Notes under the pieces: model-generated | Seen by the model: only the letters and a program-made list of their open reading frames with translations | Told to the model about the DNA's origin: nothing | Database searches by the model: none | Part shown: positions 51,366-59,581 of the stretch, piece by piece | How the letters are laid out: every line of letters starts with the position of its first letter | How positions within the stretch are numbered: the stretch's first letter is position 1 | NCBI RefSeq assembly: GCF_014596525.1 | Contig: NZ_MSJP01000053.1 | Span: forward strand, 1 to 64,000 | Source of the DNA: Streptomyces sp. CBMA291 | GTDB lineage: Bacteria; Actinomycetota; Actinomycetes; Streptomycetales; Streptomycetaceae | DNA length: 64,000 nt | Direction: 5' to 3' | Translations under genes and position numbers: made by a program

Positions 51366-54300
51366 CCGGCCGCCTCCGTCCGCGCCGCGTCGAGCAGCGC
51401 CCCCGCGATGGCGTCGGCGTCGCGGGTGAAGGAGCCCCAGGGTCCGGGGCGCCCGCTGCCCACCTGGGTGAACCAGCGGGTGTGCTCGCTGGGGATGCCG
51501 AGCACATGGGTGCTGGTGTCCACCGAGCCGTCGGCCCGCACCGGGTGGAACGGGGAGTCGGTGCAGTCGAGGCCGCCGGTCGGGAACTCCCCCGCTCCGT
51601 CGGCCGCGTTGGTGAAGGTGCGGATCTCGCCGTCCACCATCAGGCCCCGGATCAGGGGGTCCTGGTCGGCTTCGAGGTCGGTGGTGGGGACGCGGGCGTC
51701 GACGATGGCGTCCAGCGGCACCCAGGAGTTCTCCACCTGGACCGACTCGACGGCGAACCGGGCCTCGACCGGGTCGGCGGTGAACCGGGCCCCCGGGCCG
51801 ACCGGTTCGAGGATCCCGGCCGCGAGCAGGGCGAGGAACTGCTCGGAGCGCTGCTGCGGCGGGCCGGTCGAGATCATCGCGGCGACGGGCCCGAAGTCGG
51901 CGAGGAACCAGCGGTGCGACGCCGGGGTGAGCCCGCCGAAGTCGACGAGGGTCCTGATCGTCTGCCGGACGTCGCGCAGGACGTCGGCGGCGGCCTTCAT
52001 GGGACCTTCGGCGTTGCCCTGGCGGGCCTCGAAGAGGTCGGCGCGCAGCCACTCGGTGAGCACCTTGTGGTACTCGGCCGGAGAACCGAAGCGGCAGTCG
52101 GCGAAGGGCCGGGCGAGTGCGTCGAGCCCGGTCAGCGGGCGGGCGTCGACCCGGTAGCCGGAGGCGAGCCGTTCGAGGACGCGCGGGTCGGGCCGCTCGT
52201 CGAGGGCCTGGACGGCCTTCTCGGTGAACTCGGCCGCGGCCTCGGGGCCGTGGACCTGCCGGATCCGGGTGCCGAGGAGGACCAGGTTGACCTCGGCGAG
52301 CAGCCAGGGCAGCACCGACTCGCGGAAGTCGAGGGGCGCGGCCTCGGCGCGCAGCGCGGCCATCCGCTCGGCGGTGAACAGGCGGGCCCGGTAGCGGTGT
52401 TCGGGCCCCTTCTGGTTGGCGCCCCGGGTGAGCAGGGGCACTCCGGCGCGGGAGCCCGCCACGATGCGGGGCTCTTTTCCGCTGGGGAGGTAGAGCAGCC
52501 CGTCGACGCCCTCGGTGAAGGTGCCGCCGCGTCCGAGGGTGAGTTCGGTGAGGATGTCGTAGAAGGTGAGGCCCATGCCGAGGATGCCGACGCTGGCGCC
52601 CGCCGGGATCGAGGCCAGCGGCATCTCGTTGGCGGAGCCGCCGACGATGTACTGGACGGGCCGGCCGGGGGTGCTGTGTTCGTGGGCGAAGCGCTGCCAG
52701 GCGCGCTGGTCGGGGTCGGGCCGGTTGATCGGGTGGCCGGTGGCGAGGACCACGCGGTCGACGGTGAGGACGTCGCCCCGGTCGAGGCGCAGCCGGTGGG
52801 CGACGCCGTCCCGGCCGTCCTCGGTCCGGGCGCGGTCGGCACAGATGACCCGGGCGGGGACGCGGTGGACGGTGACGGAGGGCGGCAGGTTCTCCTCGAT
52901 CCGCCCCATGACGTACGTCAGGTAGCGGCCGTAGACCGCGCGGGGCGCGTATCCCTGGGGTTCGGCGCCCACCGGGTCGTCCTCGGCCCACCATTCGCCG
53001 AGGGTGGGTCCGGCGCCGGGCCGGTGGGGTCCTTCGTCGGCGGGCCCGGAGAACATGGTGACTTCCTGGGCCGCCGTGTTCATCAGGAACCAGGGCGACT
53101 GGTCGGTGCGCCAGATCCGTCCGGCCCCCGCCTCGTACGGATCGATCGCGAACACCTCCACCGGGCGGCCGGTGGGCTCCTCGGCGCGGCGGGCGGCGAG
53201 CCGTTCCAGGACGGAGAGTCCGCGCGGGCCCATGCCGACGAAGGCGATCCGCAGCGGGTCGACGGGGGCCGCGGGGGCGGCCCGGGGCTCCGGCTCGGGC
53301 GGCGGGTTGGCGGCGGCCGCCTGATCGTGTTCGCGGGCGACTCTGCCGAGCATCCCGGACAGCTGGCGTGAGGTCATCGGAATGGTCCTCCTGCTGGTGG
53401 TGAGCAGCGGCAGCGCGCCCAGGTCCGTCCACTGCAAACGCCCGTCCGGTGCGACGGTGGACCGGACGGCGCCCCGGTTGTCGGGGTGCAGGCAGAACGG
53501 CACGTCGAGCAGGCCCCGGTCGAAGGCCTTCAGGAGGGCGGTCCCGAGGTCGTCGGAGAGCGCGAGGACGGCGGTGACCAGGGCGCGTGCCTCCGCGAGC
53601 GTCTCCTCCGCGTCCGCTTCCCCGGCCCTGCCCGGGTGCGGGAGGCGCGGGGCGGCGGTGCGGGCGGCGTCGGCGGCGATGCGCAGGGCGGTCAGGTTCT
53701 CGGCGACGGTCGGGATGCGGTGCGCCTCGGTCTCGGTCTTGACGATGAGACGCTGGGCCCCGCCGCGTACGGCCAGTTCGGCGCTGCGGCGGAGCAGCAG
53801 CCGGGCGCCGGGCACGGTCCTCGGGTAGACCCCCATGTAGGTGTAGAGCACGATGTGGCGGTCGACGGTCGGCGGGAGGAACTCGTCGGCGAGCAGCCGC
53901 AGCGCGGTGAGGGCGCCGGCGTCCTGGCCTGCGTGGGTCTGCTGGGCGTAGCTGAGGGAGACGCTGGTCGCCCCGTTGGCCACGAAGAACAGGCATTCCA
54001 GGACGGAGACGGCGACGAGCAGCGAGGGCGGGCAGAGCTGGCCCAGGAGGCAGCCGCCGAAGGATTCGAGGTGGGCGCGGCGTCCGTGCGCGCGGCTCTC
54101 CTCGGTGAGGAACTGGACGGAGTCGCGCCAGGCGGCGACGGACTCGGCGAGCGGGGTGCGGCCGTAGGGCAGGCAGTACGAGACGGGTCCGCCCTCGGAG
54201 GCGGAGAGCCCGGCGGCGGCCATGGTGCGGAAGATGGCCATGGGGTCGGCGGAGCCGTGCCTGACCTGGACGGGGGTGCCGCGTCCGGCCGCCGCCGCGA

Positions 54301-54595
54301 CCCGGGCGGTGGTCTTGGGGCCGTGGCTGACCAGCGGAAACCCGTTGAGGGGGCGGCCGGCGCGCAGGGCGGCCGTGGCGGCGGCGTGGTCGCCGACGCG
54401 GGTGTAGCTGTCGATGGTGAGGGTGGCGACGGTCCGTTCGGGCAGGGCGGCGACGGCGGCGACTCCGCCGGCCATCTCGTCGGGCCCGACCATCCCCATC
54501 CGGGGCTGGACCACAAGCTCTCCGGCCTCGGCCGATGCCTGGACGAAGGCGCCGAGATCGCCGGGGGCGGGCGGGGGAAGGGCGGAAGTGGTCAA
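51362..54595 (-). CDS. Fusion: glutamate-mutase E-like barrel plus FAD/NAD(P)-binding enzyme
   Basis: 1077 residues from TTG 54595 (TTGA overlap with the upstream S-like gene). Residues about 1-400 match adenosylcobalamin-dependent glutamate mutase E subunits: IDSYTR (Arg66), NGFPLVSHG, VQVRHGSAD (Arg112), SEGGPVSYCLPYGRTPL (Glu134, Tyr140, Tyr144) and LIVKTETEAHRIPT (Lys286, Glu290). These align with substrate-carboxylate and amine ligands of the clostridial enzyme as I recall them. After a Pro/Ala linker (about 425-446), residues 447-1077 form an NAD_binding_9 flavoprotein: LRIAFVGMGPRGLSVLERLA, then LATGHPINRPDPDQRAW and YIVGGSANEMPLASIPAG. ATG at 53377 (Met407) has AGGAGG nine bases upstream, so the flavoprotein may also be made separately. 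Substrate unknown; rearranges then oxidises an amino-acid-like molecule is inference. Confidence 0.88.
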   Translation of the reverse strand: MTTSALPPPAPGDLGAFVQASAEAGELVVQPRMGMVGPDEMAGGVAAVAALPERTVATLTIDSYTRVGDHAAATAALRAGRPLNGFPLVSHGPKTTARVAAAAGRGTPVQVRHGSADPMAIFRTMAAAGLSASEGGPVSYCLPYGRTPLAESVAAWRDSVQFLTEESRAHGRRAHLESFGGCLLGQLCPPSLLVAVSVLECLFFVANGATSVSLSYAQQTHAGQDAGALTALRLLADEFLPPTVDRHIVLYTYMGVYPRTVPGARLLLRRSAELAVRGGAQRLIVKTETEAHRIPTVAENLTALRIAADAARTAAPRLPHPGRAGEADAEETLAEARALVTAVLALSDDLGTALLKAFDRGLLDVPFCLHPDNRGAVRSTVAPDGRLQWTDLGALPLLTTSRRTIPMTSRQLSGMLGRVAREHDQAAAANPPPEPEPRAAPAAPVDPLRIAFVGMGPRGLSVLERLAARRAEEPTGRPVEVFAIDPYEAGAGRIWRTDQSPWFLMNTAAQEVTMFSGPADEGPHRPGAGPTLGEWWAEDDPVGAEPQGYAPRAVYGRYLTYVMGRIEENLPPSVTVHRVPARVICADRARTEDGRDGVAHRLRLDRGDVLTVDRVVLATGHPINRPDPDQRAWQRFAHEHSTPGRPVQYIVGGSANEMPLASIPAGASVGILGMGLTFYDILTELTLGRGGTFTEGVDGLLYLPSGKEPRIVAGSRAGVPLLTRGANQKGPEHRYRARLFTAERMAALRAEAAPLDFRESVLPWLLAEVNLVLLGTRIRQVHGPEAAAEFTEKAVQALDERPDPRVLERLASGYRVDARPLTGLDALARPFADCRFGSPAEYHKVLTEWLRADLFEARQGNAEGPMKAAADVLRDVRQTIRTLVDFGGLTPASHRWFLADFGPVAAMISTGPPQQRSEQFLALLAAGILEPVGPGARFTADPVEARFAVESVQVENSWVPLDAIVDARVPTTDLEADQDPLIRGLMVDGEIRTFTNAADGAGEFPTGGLDCTDSPFHPVRADGSVDTSTHVLGIPSEHTRWFTQVGSGRPGPWGSFTRDADAIAGALLDAARTEAAG

Positions 54596-55065
54596 GCCGC
54601 GGCCCGCCCGGTACACGTGCCGCCGAGGTCGGCGAGGCGGCTCAGGAGGGCGGTAGGCGAGGTGCCGTCGGCGTACACCTCGTCGTATCCGGCGTCGAGG
54701 AGTTCGGCGGTGCGGGTGGCGGCGCCCTCCGGGGAGATGCCGAGGAGTCCGCCGATGACCATGGGGACGGTCCGGGTCTTGCGGTCGGCGCGCAGGGCCT
54801 TGGCGGCGCGCAGTCCGTCCTGGTGTCCGTGGCCGTTGACGGAGGAGAGGACGATGAGGTCCGGGCTGGTCATGCGGGCGGTGTCGACGAGCAGTTGCTC
54901 GGGGACGCAGGGGCCGAGGTTGAGCACGGAGTGGCCGTGCTCCTCCAGGAAGAGCTGGAGGTGGACGAGGTTCCAGGTGTGGGCGTCGGAGGAACCGGTG
55001 GTGAGCAGGACCCGGCGGGAGGGCTCGGGTCCGCGCAGGGGCTGGGGTCGTGCGGTGGGTGTCAT
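54592..55065 (-). CDS. Cobalamin-binding glutamate-mutase S-like subunit
   Basis: 157 residues from ATG 55065 with GGAGAG upstream. B12-binding Rossmann-like domain similar in length and order to MutS/GlmS: LLTTGSSDAHTWNLVHLQLF carries the D-x-H pair (Asp27, His29) whose His replaces dimethylbenzimidazole on cobalt; LSSVNGHGHQDG and PMVIGGLLGISPEG follow as in the S subunit, then GYDEVYADGTSP. The canonical D-x-H-x-x-G motif ends in Asn32 here. It should assemble with the E-like domain of the overlapping fusion gene to form the B12 mutase. First gene of the operon, behind a CCGTAC-box region. Confidence 0.9.
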   Translation of the reverse strand: MTPTARPQPLRGPEPSRRVLLTTGSSDAHTWNLVHLQLFLEEHGHSVLNLGPCVPEQLLVDTARMTSPDLIVLSSVNGHGHQDGLRAAKALRADRKTRTVPMVIGGLLGISPEGAATRTAELLDAGYDEVYADGTSPTALLSRLADLGGTCTGRAAA

Positions 55066-55556
55066 GGCGTCTCTCCGAAGGCGTGCGTGCGGGTGCGGAC
55101 GGACGTGCGAGGGCGCGGGAGGCGCCGGACACGTGTGCGGTGCGCTGTCCGTACGAAGAGATGCGTCTCCGTACGGATATTCGGTGCATTGCCCGTACGG
55201 GAGCCTGATTCCCGTACTGGAGTTCGGTCTGATGCCGATGCGGGGATGCGGTGCCTTCGCGCGTGGGCGCGCGGGACCGTGCGACGGCGGATGGTGCACG
55301 GGGGCGGTGCAGCGGAGGTGCGGCGCGAGCCGGGCGGCGGAGCCACGGACCGGGCGGGGCGGTACGGGTGGTGCCGGTGTTGCCTGTGATGCGGGGTGCG
55401 GGGTGCGAGCCGGGGGCACGCCGTGGGGGCGCGGGCCCGTCCGGCCCGGGTGATCGGCGAGGCGGTGCGGTGGTGCAGGGCGGTGCGGTGCGGTGGTGCA
55501 GGGCGAGGCCGCCGGGTCCGCTCGGGTCCCGGTGGCCTCGGGTCTTGCTGAGGGGA
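55066..55556. promoter_or_regulatory. Promoter region of the mutase operon with four CCGTAC boxes
   Basis: 491 bp without a credible gene. CCGTAC boxes start at 55149, 55169, 55193 and 55212 (spacing 20, 24, 19 bp), the last two as CCCGTACGGG and CCCGTACTGG, about 85-150 bp upstream of the S-like gene. AT-richer DNA (GGATATTCGGTGCATTG) lies between them. The right part (55220-55556) is G+C-rich and featureless. Confidence 0.5.
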
Positions 55557-55973
55557 TCAGACCCCGGCGCCGACGCCGGTGGTGATCTCGCCGTCCTCCG
55601 GGGTACGGGCGGCGGCGGGGCGGGCCCGGACGGCGAGGACCGTGCAGCCCTCGGCGCTGGACATCTGGTGGCGGGTGCCGGGCTCCTCGATGACGAGGTC
55701 GCCCTGGTGGAAGCGGCGGCCGTCGCTGTGGTCGAGGGTGCCGTCGAGGACGAGCATCAGTTCGTGGCCCAGGTGCTCGTGGAAGTCGCCGTGGGCGCCG
55801 GGCGGGAAGCGCAGCAGCAGCGAGGCGGAGTCCTCGTTCTCGGCCGGGTCCGGACCCCACAGGACGACGTATTCGACGCCGACGCGGCCGGGTTCGGCCC
55901 ACGGCACCCACGGCAGGTCGCTCTGGTCGAAACCGTTGCGGAGCACATTGCGGAAGACGGTGACGTCAGGCAC
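55557..55973 (-). CDS. Cupin-domain protein
   Basis: 138 residues from GTG 55973 with GGAGGT upstream. Single cupin barrel: motif 1 is GAHGDFHEHLGHELMLVLDG (two His plus Glu-like metal ligands), motif 2 is GDLVIEEPGTRHQMSS (third His). Resembles ChrR/anti-sigma-type or small metal-binding cupins; may be an oxygenase, isomerase or sensor. Start overlaps the stop of the rhodanese gene by 8 bp, so the two are co-translated. Last gene of the HPP-rhodanese-cupin run. Confidence 0.87.
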   Translation of the reverse strand: MPDVTVFRNVLRNGFDQSDLPWVPWAEPGRVGVEYVVLWGPDPAENEDSASLLLRFPPGAHGDFHEHLGHELMLVLDGTLDHSDGRRFHQGDLVIEEPGTRHQMSSAEGCTVLAVRARPAAARTPEDGEITTGVGAGV

Positions 55974-56877
55974 GGGTGCGGACCTCCGATGCGGCGTCGC
56001 GCTGGGCGACGATGGACGGGATGGGGTCGGGGCCCCAGGGACGCGGGCCGTTGACGATGGGCGCGCCGATGAGGGAGCCGAACTCGCGCCAGGCTCCGTC
56101 GTAGTTGCGGATGTCCGGCAGCCCGAGAAGCTCGCTCAGGACGAACCAGCTGTGGGCGGAGCGCCAGCCGACCCGGCAGTAGACGACCGTGGGGGCGTCG
56201 GTGCGCACGGAGGCGTAGGCGGCGGCGAGTTCCTCTTCGTCGCGGAAGGTGCCGTCCGGGCGGACGGCGGTGTTCCAGGGAATGTGCTCGGCGGACAGGG
56301 CGTGGCCGCAGCGCACGCCGAGGTCCTCGGGGACGCCGGGCGGGGTGTTGCTGTGCCCGAGGTACTCCTCCGGCGAGCGCACGTCGAGGAGTTGGTGGCG
56401 CCCGATGTGGTCGAGCATGTCCTCACGGCGGGCGCGGACCGCCTCGTCGGCGACCGGCACGGGGTACGCGACGGGCTCCCGCTCGGGCGCGTCCTGGGTG
56501 AGGGGGGCTCCCAGCTCCTCCCAGCGGAGCCGGCCGCCGTCGAGGACGCGCAGCTCGCGGTGCCCGTACAGACGGAACTGCCAGAATCCGGCGGCGGCCC
56601 ACCAGTTGTTGTTGCCGCTGAGGAAGACGACGGTGTGGTCGGCGGATATGCCGTTCCGGCCGAGGAGTTCGGCGAAGGCCTCGGGGCCGATGACGTCCCG
56701 GCGCACCGGGTCCTGGAGGTCGCCGGTCCAGTCGAGGCGGACGGAGCCGGGGACGCGGCCCAGTTGGCTGCCACCGTCGGTGATCTCGACGAGGACCGTG
56801 TTCTCGTCCCCGGTGCCGGGGTTCCGCAGCTGTTCCATGATCTGCTCACAGCTGACGAGCAGTCGGTCTCGGTTCAC
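55966..56877 (-). CDS. Two-domain rhodanese-type sulfurtransferase
   Basis: 303 residues. Tandem rhodanese domains: the first (about 1-140) is inactive-type with DHTVVFLSGNNNWWAAAGFW; the second contains LLDVRSPEEYLG and the active-site loop VVYCRVGWRSAHSWFVL with the persulfide Cys. CRVGWRS differs from the TST (CRKGVT) and MST (CGSGVT) loops, so the sulfur donor/acceptor is uncertain. Moves sulfane sulfur, perhaps to an intermediate of the neighbouring pathway. No export signal. 72 bp after the HPP gene. Confidence 0.88.
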   Translation of the reverse strand: MNRDRLLVSCEQIMEQLRNPGTGDENTVLVEITDGGSQLGRVPGSVRLDWTGDLQDPVRRDVIGPEAFAELLGRNGISADHTVVFLSGNNNWWAAAGFWQFRLYGHRELRVLDGGRLRWEELGAPLTQDAPEREPVAYPVPVADEAVRARREDMLDHIGRHQLLDVRSPEEYLGHSNTPPGVPEDLGVRCGHALSAEHIPWNTAVRPDGTFRDEEELAAAYASVRTDAPTVVYCRVGWRSAHSWFVLSELLGLPDIRNYDGAWREFGSLIGAPIVNGPRPWGPDPIPSIVAQRDAASEVRTRA

Positions 56878-56949
56878 GGGCGCTCCGTTGAGGGTCGGTA
56901 CGCGGAGGTACGGATGGACGGACGGAGGTGTGTCACCGGCCTGGCCGGG

Positions 56950-57489
56950 TCACCACCAGTACGTCGGGTACTTGCCGATCACGCCGAGGCGGGAGGCCAG
57001 CAGTCCGACGAGGACCAGGAGGGCGCTGCCGATGGCGAGCAGGATGAGGAAGCGCAGCGGCGCGGGGTCCTGGAGGACGGCCAGGACGGCGGTGGCGGCG
57101 GCGGGGGCGTGGACCGCTCGCAGCAGCAGCATGAGGCCGACGCTGAGACCTGCGGCGACGGCGGCCACCCAGAGGGAGTGGCCGAAGAGGGCGACGGCGA
57201 CGAGGCCGAGGACGCCGGAGCCGATCTGACCGAGGATGACGCCCCTGGGCTGGGCCGGGGGCAGCGCCGGGGTACTACAGATGATCATGGCGGTGGCGGC
57301 CAGCGGCGCGATCATCAGCAGGTGGTCGGTGGCCTCGCCGAGCGCCACCAGGATCACCAGGGACACGACGGTCGCCAGGGTGCCGAGAGCGGCGGGCCGG
57401 GCGCCGGGGAAGGGCGGGGCGCCGCCCGCCCAGCGGCTGCGGGCCCCCGGGGCCTGCGCCTGCGCGGGAGTCTGGGTCTGGTTGCTCAC
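56950..57489 (-). CDS. HPP-family integral membrane protein
   Basis: 179 residues from GTG 57489 with AAGGAGAG. Four to five membrane helices (TLATVVSLVILVALGE, HLLMIAPLAATAMIIC, VILGQIGSGVLGLVAVALF, LWVAAVAAGLSVGLMLLL, FLILLAIGSALLVLVGLL). ALPPAQPRGVILGQ corresponds to the family loop 'SPLAQPRNVIGGH', and LRAVHAPAAATAVLAV to the HPP segment, here His-Ala-Pro. Some HPP proteins transport nitrite; no evidence for that here. Confidence 0.78.
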   Translation of the reverse strand: MSNQTQTPAQAQAPGARSRWAGGAPPFPGARPAALGTLATVVSLVILVALGEATDHLLMIAPLAATAMIICSTPALPPAQPRGVILGQIGSGVLGLVAVALFGHSLWVAAVAAGLSVGLMLLLRAVHAPAAATAVLAVLQDPAPLRFLILLAIGSALLVLVGLLASRLGVIGKYPTYWW

Positions 57490-57641
57490 GGTGTGTTCTC
57501 TCCTTGGCGGGGCGGTCGGGACGGCCGGTGCGGCTGACGGGACCACCCGTGGGGGCGTACGGCGACGGGCTCGTACGGGGGGCGGGTCGCGGGTCCGCGC
57601 GGACGGCGCTGTCCGCCCGGGAAGCACGGGGAGGAAAGGGG

Positions 57642-57692
57642 GGAGGGGCCGGGGCGGGCGGCCGGGGCGGGGTCTCCCGCCCCGGCCCCTCC
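57642..57692 (-). terminator. Terminator of the haloperoxidase-like gene
   Basis: Perfect 17-bp stem (57642-57658 with 57676-57692) and 17-nt loop, starting 9 bp after the stop on the minus strand. It separates this gene from the HPP-rhodanese-cupin run. Confidence 0.85.
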
Positions 57693-57700
57693 GGCGTGCG

Positions 57701-59254
57701 TCAGCGGTGGCTGCCGCCGAAGTAGCGCATGGCCTGCCGGTAGACGACCTCGCCGATGCGGTGGCCCATCTCGATGCCCGGCTCGTTGTCGAAGCTCCAG
57801 TGCATACCGCCGTAGACCCGGGAGATACCGGCCTGGCTCGCGGCCTCGCTGAAGGTGGGCCAGGTCAGGACGACGTCGGTGCGCGGGGTGAGGCCGGGCT
57901 CGACCGTGGAGGTGCCCGCCTTGAAGCGGTACGAGTCGCCGAAGGTGTCCGAGCCGGTGAAGCGGCGCAGGAACTCGGTGGCGGCACCGGAGAAGGTGCT
58001 GTGCCCGGAGACGGTGGCCGGGAACGGCGGCACGGCCACGTACGCCTGCCAGTCGATGCCGTCCATGGTGACGGTGCCCTGGCCGGGGCCGCCCCAGGCG
58101 CTGATCTGACGCCCGCGCCGGTCGTACGGGATGAGGGTGGAGGGGCGCGCGAAGTCGTACTGCGCCTTGACCGCCCAGGAGCCGATGGCGGCGTCGCACT
58201 CGGCCATGTTGAGACCGAAGAAGAGCTGGGCGTCCTCGTCGACGCTGTAGCCGTCGCGGGCGGAGACGTAACGGCCCCACATCTGCTGCGCGCCGGGCGG
58301 CGTGACGTCGTCGTTGAGCCAGAACTCGGCGATCGACTTCTGCTCGTCCGTCAGGTTGGCGCTGATGTCGATGAGTTCCTCGATCGCGGCGGTCAGCCGG
58401 ACGGAGGGGAACGGCGGCGGGGCCGGGACGGTGAACTGGTCCGGACGGGACAGCGCGAACGGCTTCATCACCGCGAACTGCGGGGTGAGGTAGCGCTGGA
58501 GCTTGCCGTCGACGATCAGCGGGGTCCAGTGGGCCGCGTTGGTGACCGTGGAGGGGTCGAAGGCACCGGCGGTCTGCGGGGCGTTGACCGGCTGGTAGCC
58601 GGTGGTGTCGCTGTACGCCGGGGTGCCGAGCTGGTTGGCGCCGTCGCCGTGGCGGTAGTCGAGGACGGCCTGCGCGGTGCGGCGGCCGATCCAGGCGGGG
58701 CTGTTGCGGCGCGGGTTGACCAGATCCGGGTTGTAGCCGAGGGCGCGCAGCATGTTGTCGATGGCGACCTTGTACTCGGGGTACAGGTCGAGCAGCGCGA
58801 GGTGGGCCGCGTAGCTGACGGCCTCGTTCTTGTTGTCCAGGGTGCGCTCGGAGCGGGGCCGGCGCAGGGAGCCGCCGAAGCGGGTGCCGACGGCACAGTG
58901 GTCGTAACACGCCCAGGCGTCGTAGATGGCGTTGTGCACGATCGCGAGGACACGGGCGTTCACGGTGGCGGGGCCGAAACGGTTGCCCGCGGCCTGGTAG
59001 CGGCCCAGGATCGCGTCCATCGTGGCCTGGTTCCAGCGGACGACGACGCTGGGGTTCGGGGCGCCGGCGCCGGGACGGCGGCGGCCGGTGCGGGTCTCGG
59101 CCTCGAAGCTGGTGGGGACGGCCCACGCCGCCGTGCCGGGCAGGGCCATCACCCCGGCGGCCGCGGCGGAGGTGACGAGCACCCGGCGCCGGGTAAGGGC
59201 TGTGCGGGCCGCGGTGGTGGTGGTAGGGGCGGGGGCGGCGGGTCGGTGGGACAT
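57701..59254 (-). CDS. Vanadium-haloperoxidase/PAP2-type enzyme with Tat signal
   Basis: 517 residues from ATG 59254. N-terminal twin-arginine signal (LTRRRVLVTSAAAAGVMALP, cleavage near AWA). The C-terminal half has the vanadate/phosphate-binding motifs of the VHPO/PAP2 superfamily: KAQYDFARPSTLIPYDRRG, FPATVSGHSTFSGAATEFL (His418) and ISRVYGGMHWSFDNEPG (Arg479, His485). Such enzymes either oxidise halide with H2O2 to halogenate substrates or act as acid phosphatases; the pattern is that of bacterial secreted VHPO-like proteins. Exported, so it would act outside the cell on the locus's product or on defence compounds. Divergent from DoxX. Confidence 0.9.
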   Translation of the reverse strand: MSHRPAAPAPTTTTAARTALTRRRVLVTSAAAAGVMALPGTAAWAVPTSFEAETRTGRRRPGAGAPNPSVVVRWNQATMDAILGRYQAAGNRFGPATVNARVLAIVHNAIYDAWACYDHCAVGTRFGGSLRRPRSERTLDNKNEAVSYAAHLALLDLYPEYKVAIDNMLRALGYNPDLVNPRRNSPAWIGRRTAQAVLDYRHGDGANQLGTPAYSDTTGYQPVNAPQTAGAFDPSTVTNAAHWTPLIVDGKLQRYLTPQFAVMKPFALSRPDQFTVPAPPPFPSVRLTAAIEELIDISANLTDEQKSIAEFWLNDDVTPPGAQQMWGRYVSARDGYSVDEDAQLFFGLNMAECDAAIGSWAVKAQYDFARPSTLIPYDRRGRQISAWGGPGQGTVTMDGIDWQAYVAVPPFPATVSGHSTFSGAATEFLRRFTGSDTFGDSYRFKAGTSTVEPGLTPRTDVVLTWPTFSEAASQAGISRVYGGMHWSFDNEPGIEMGHRIGEVVYRQAMRYFGGSHR

Positions 59255-59581
59255 CCGTTGATTCCTTCGCATGGTGCCGGGAGCGGATGGACGCGGTCCG
59301 GTCCGTGGGATCAAACACGAACTCGAACAACCCCCAGACTGGCGAGAATTGATCGCGTCCGGCAACGCCCGATCGACTTCTTCCATCGCGGGCATGCAAG
59401 GAAGCGATGGGCGTCGCGAGGGCCCTCGGGTCGTGGCTAGCGTGGATCCCCGGCGTCCGACCCTCCTTCCGGGATTTCGGCGCGATCCGAGCGAACCACC
59501 GCCCGGCCCCGCCCCCCGGCCTCGATCCGCCCGCTCGGGCCCTTCAGGCCCCGCGTCGACTCGTGATGGAGATGCCCGCGC
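59255..59581. promoter_or_regulatory. Divergent promoter region of haloperoxidase-like and DoxX genes
   Basis: 327 bp without a gene. Contains GCGA-GAATTGA-TCGC (59342-59356), AT-richer than surroundings, and TAGCGT (59438-59443) as a candidate -10 for the + strand. No ARE-type sequence was recognised. Confidence 0.4.

Noticed and set aside
49539..53996. 1485-codon frame that starts inside the fusion gene and runs into the acyl-CoA ligase
   Set aside because: Its upstream part is out of frame with the fusion; the ligase start at 51365 overlaps the fusion stop and explains the coding potential.
55251..56054. Possible + strand gene in the gap upstream of the mutase operon
   Set aside because: Arg/Gly-rich translation that runs antisense into the cupin gene; no RBS or domain.
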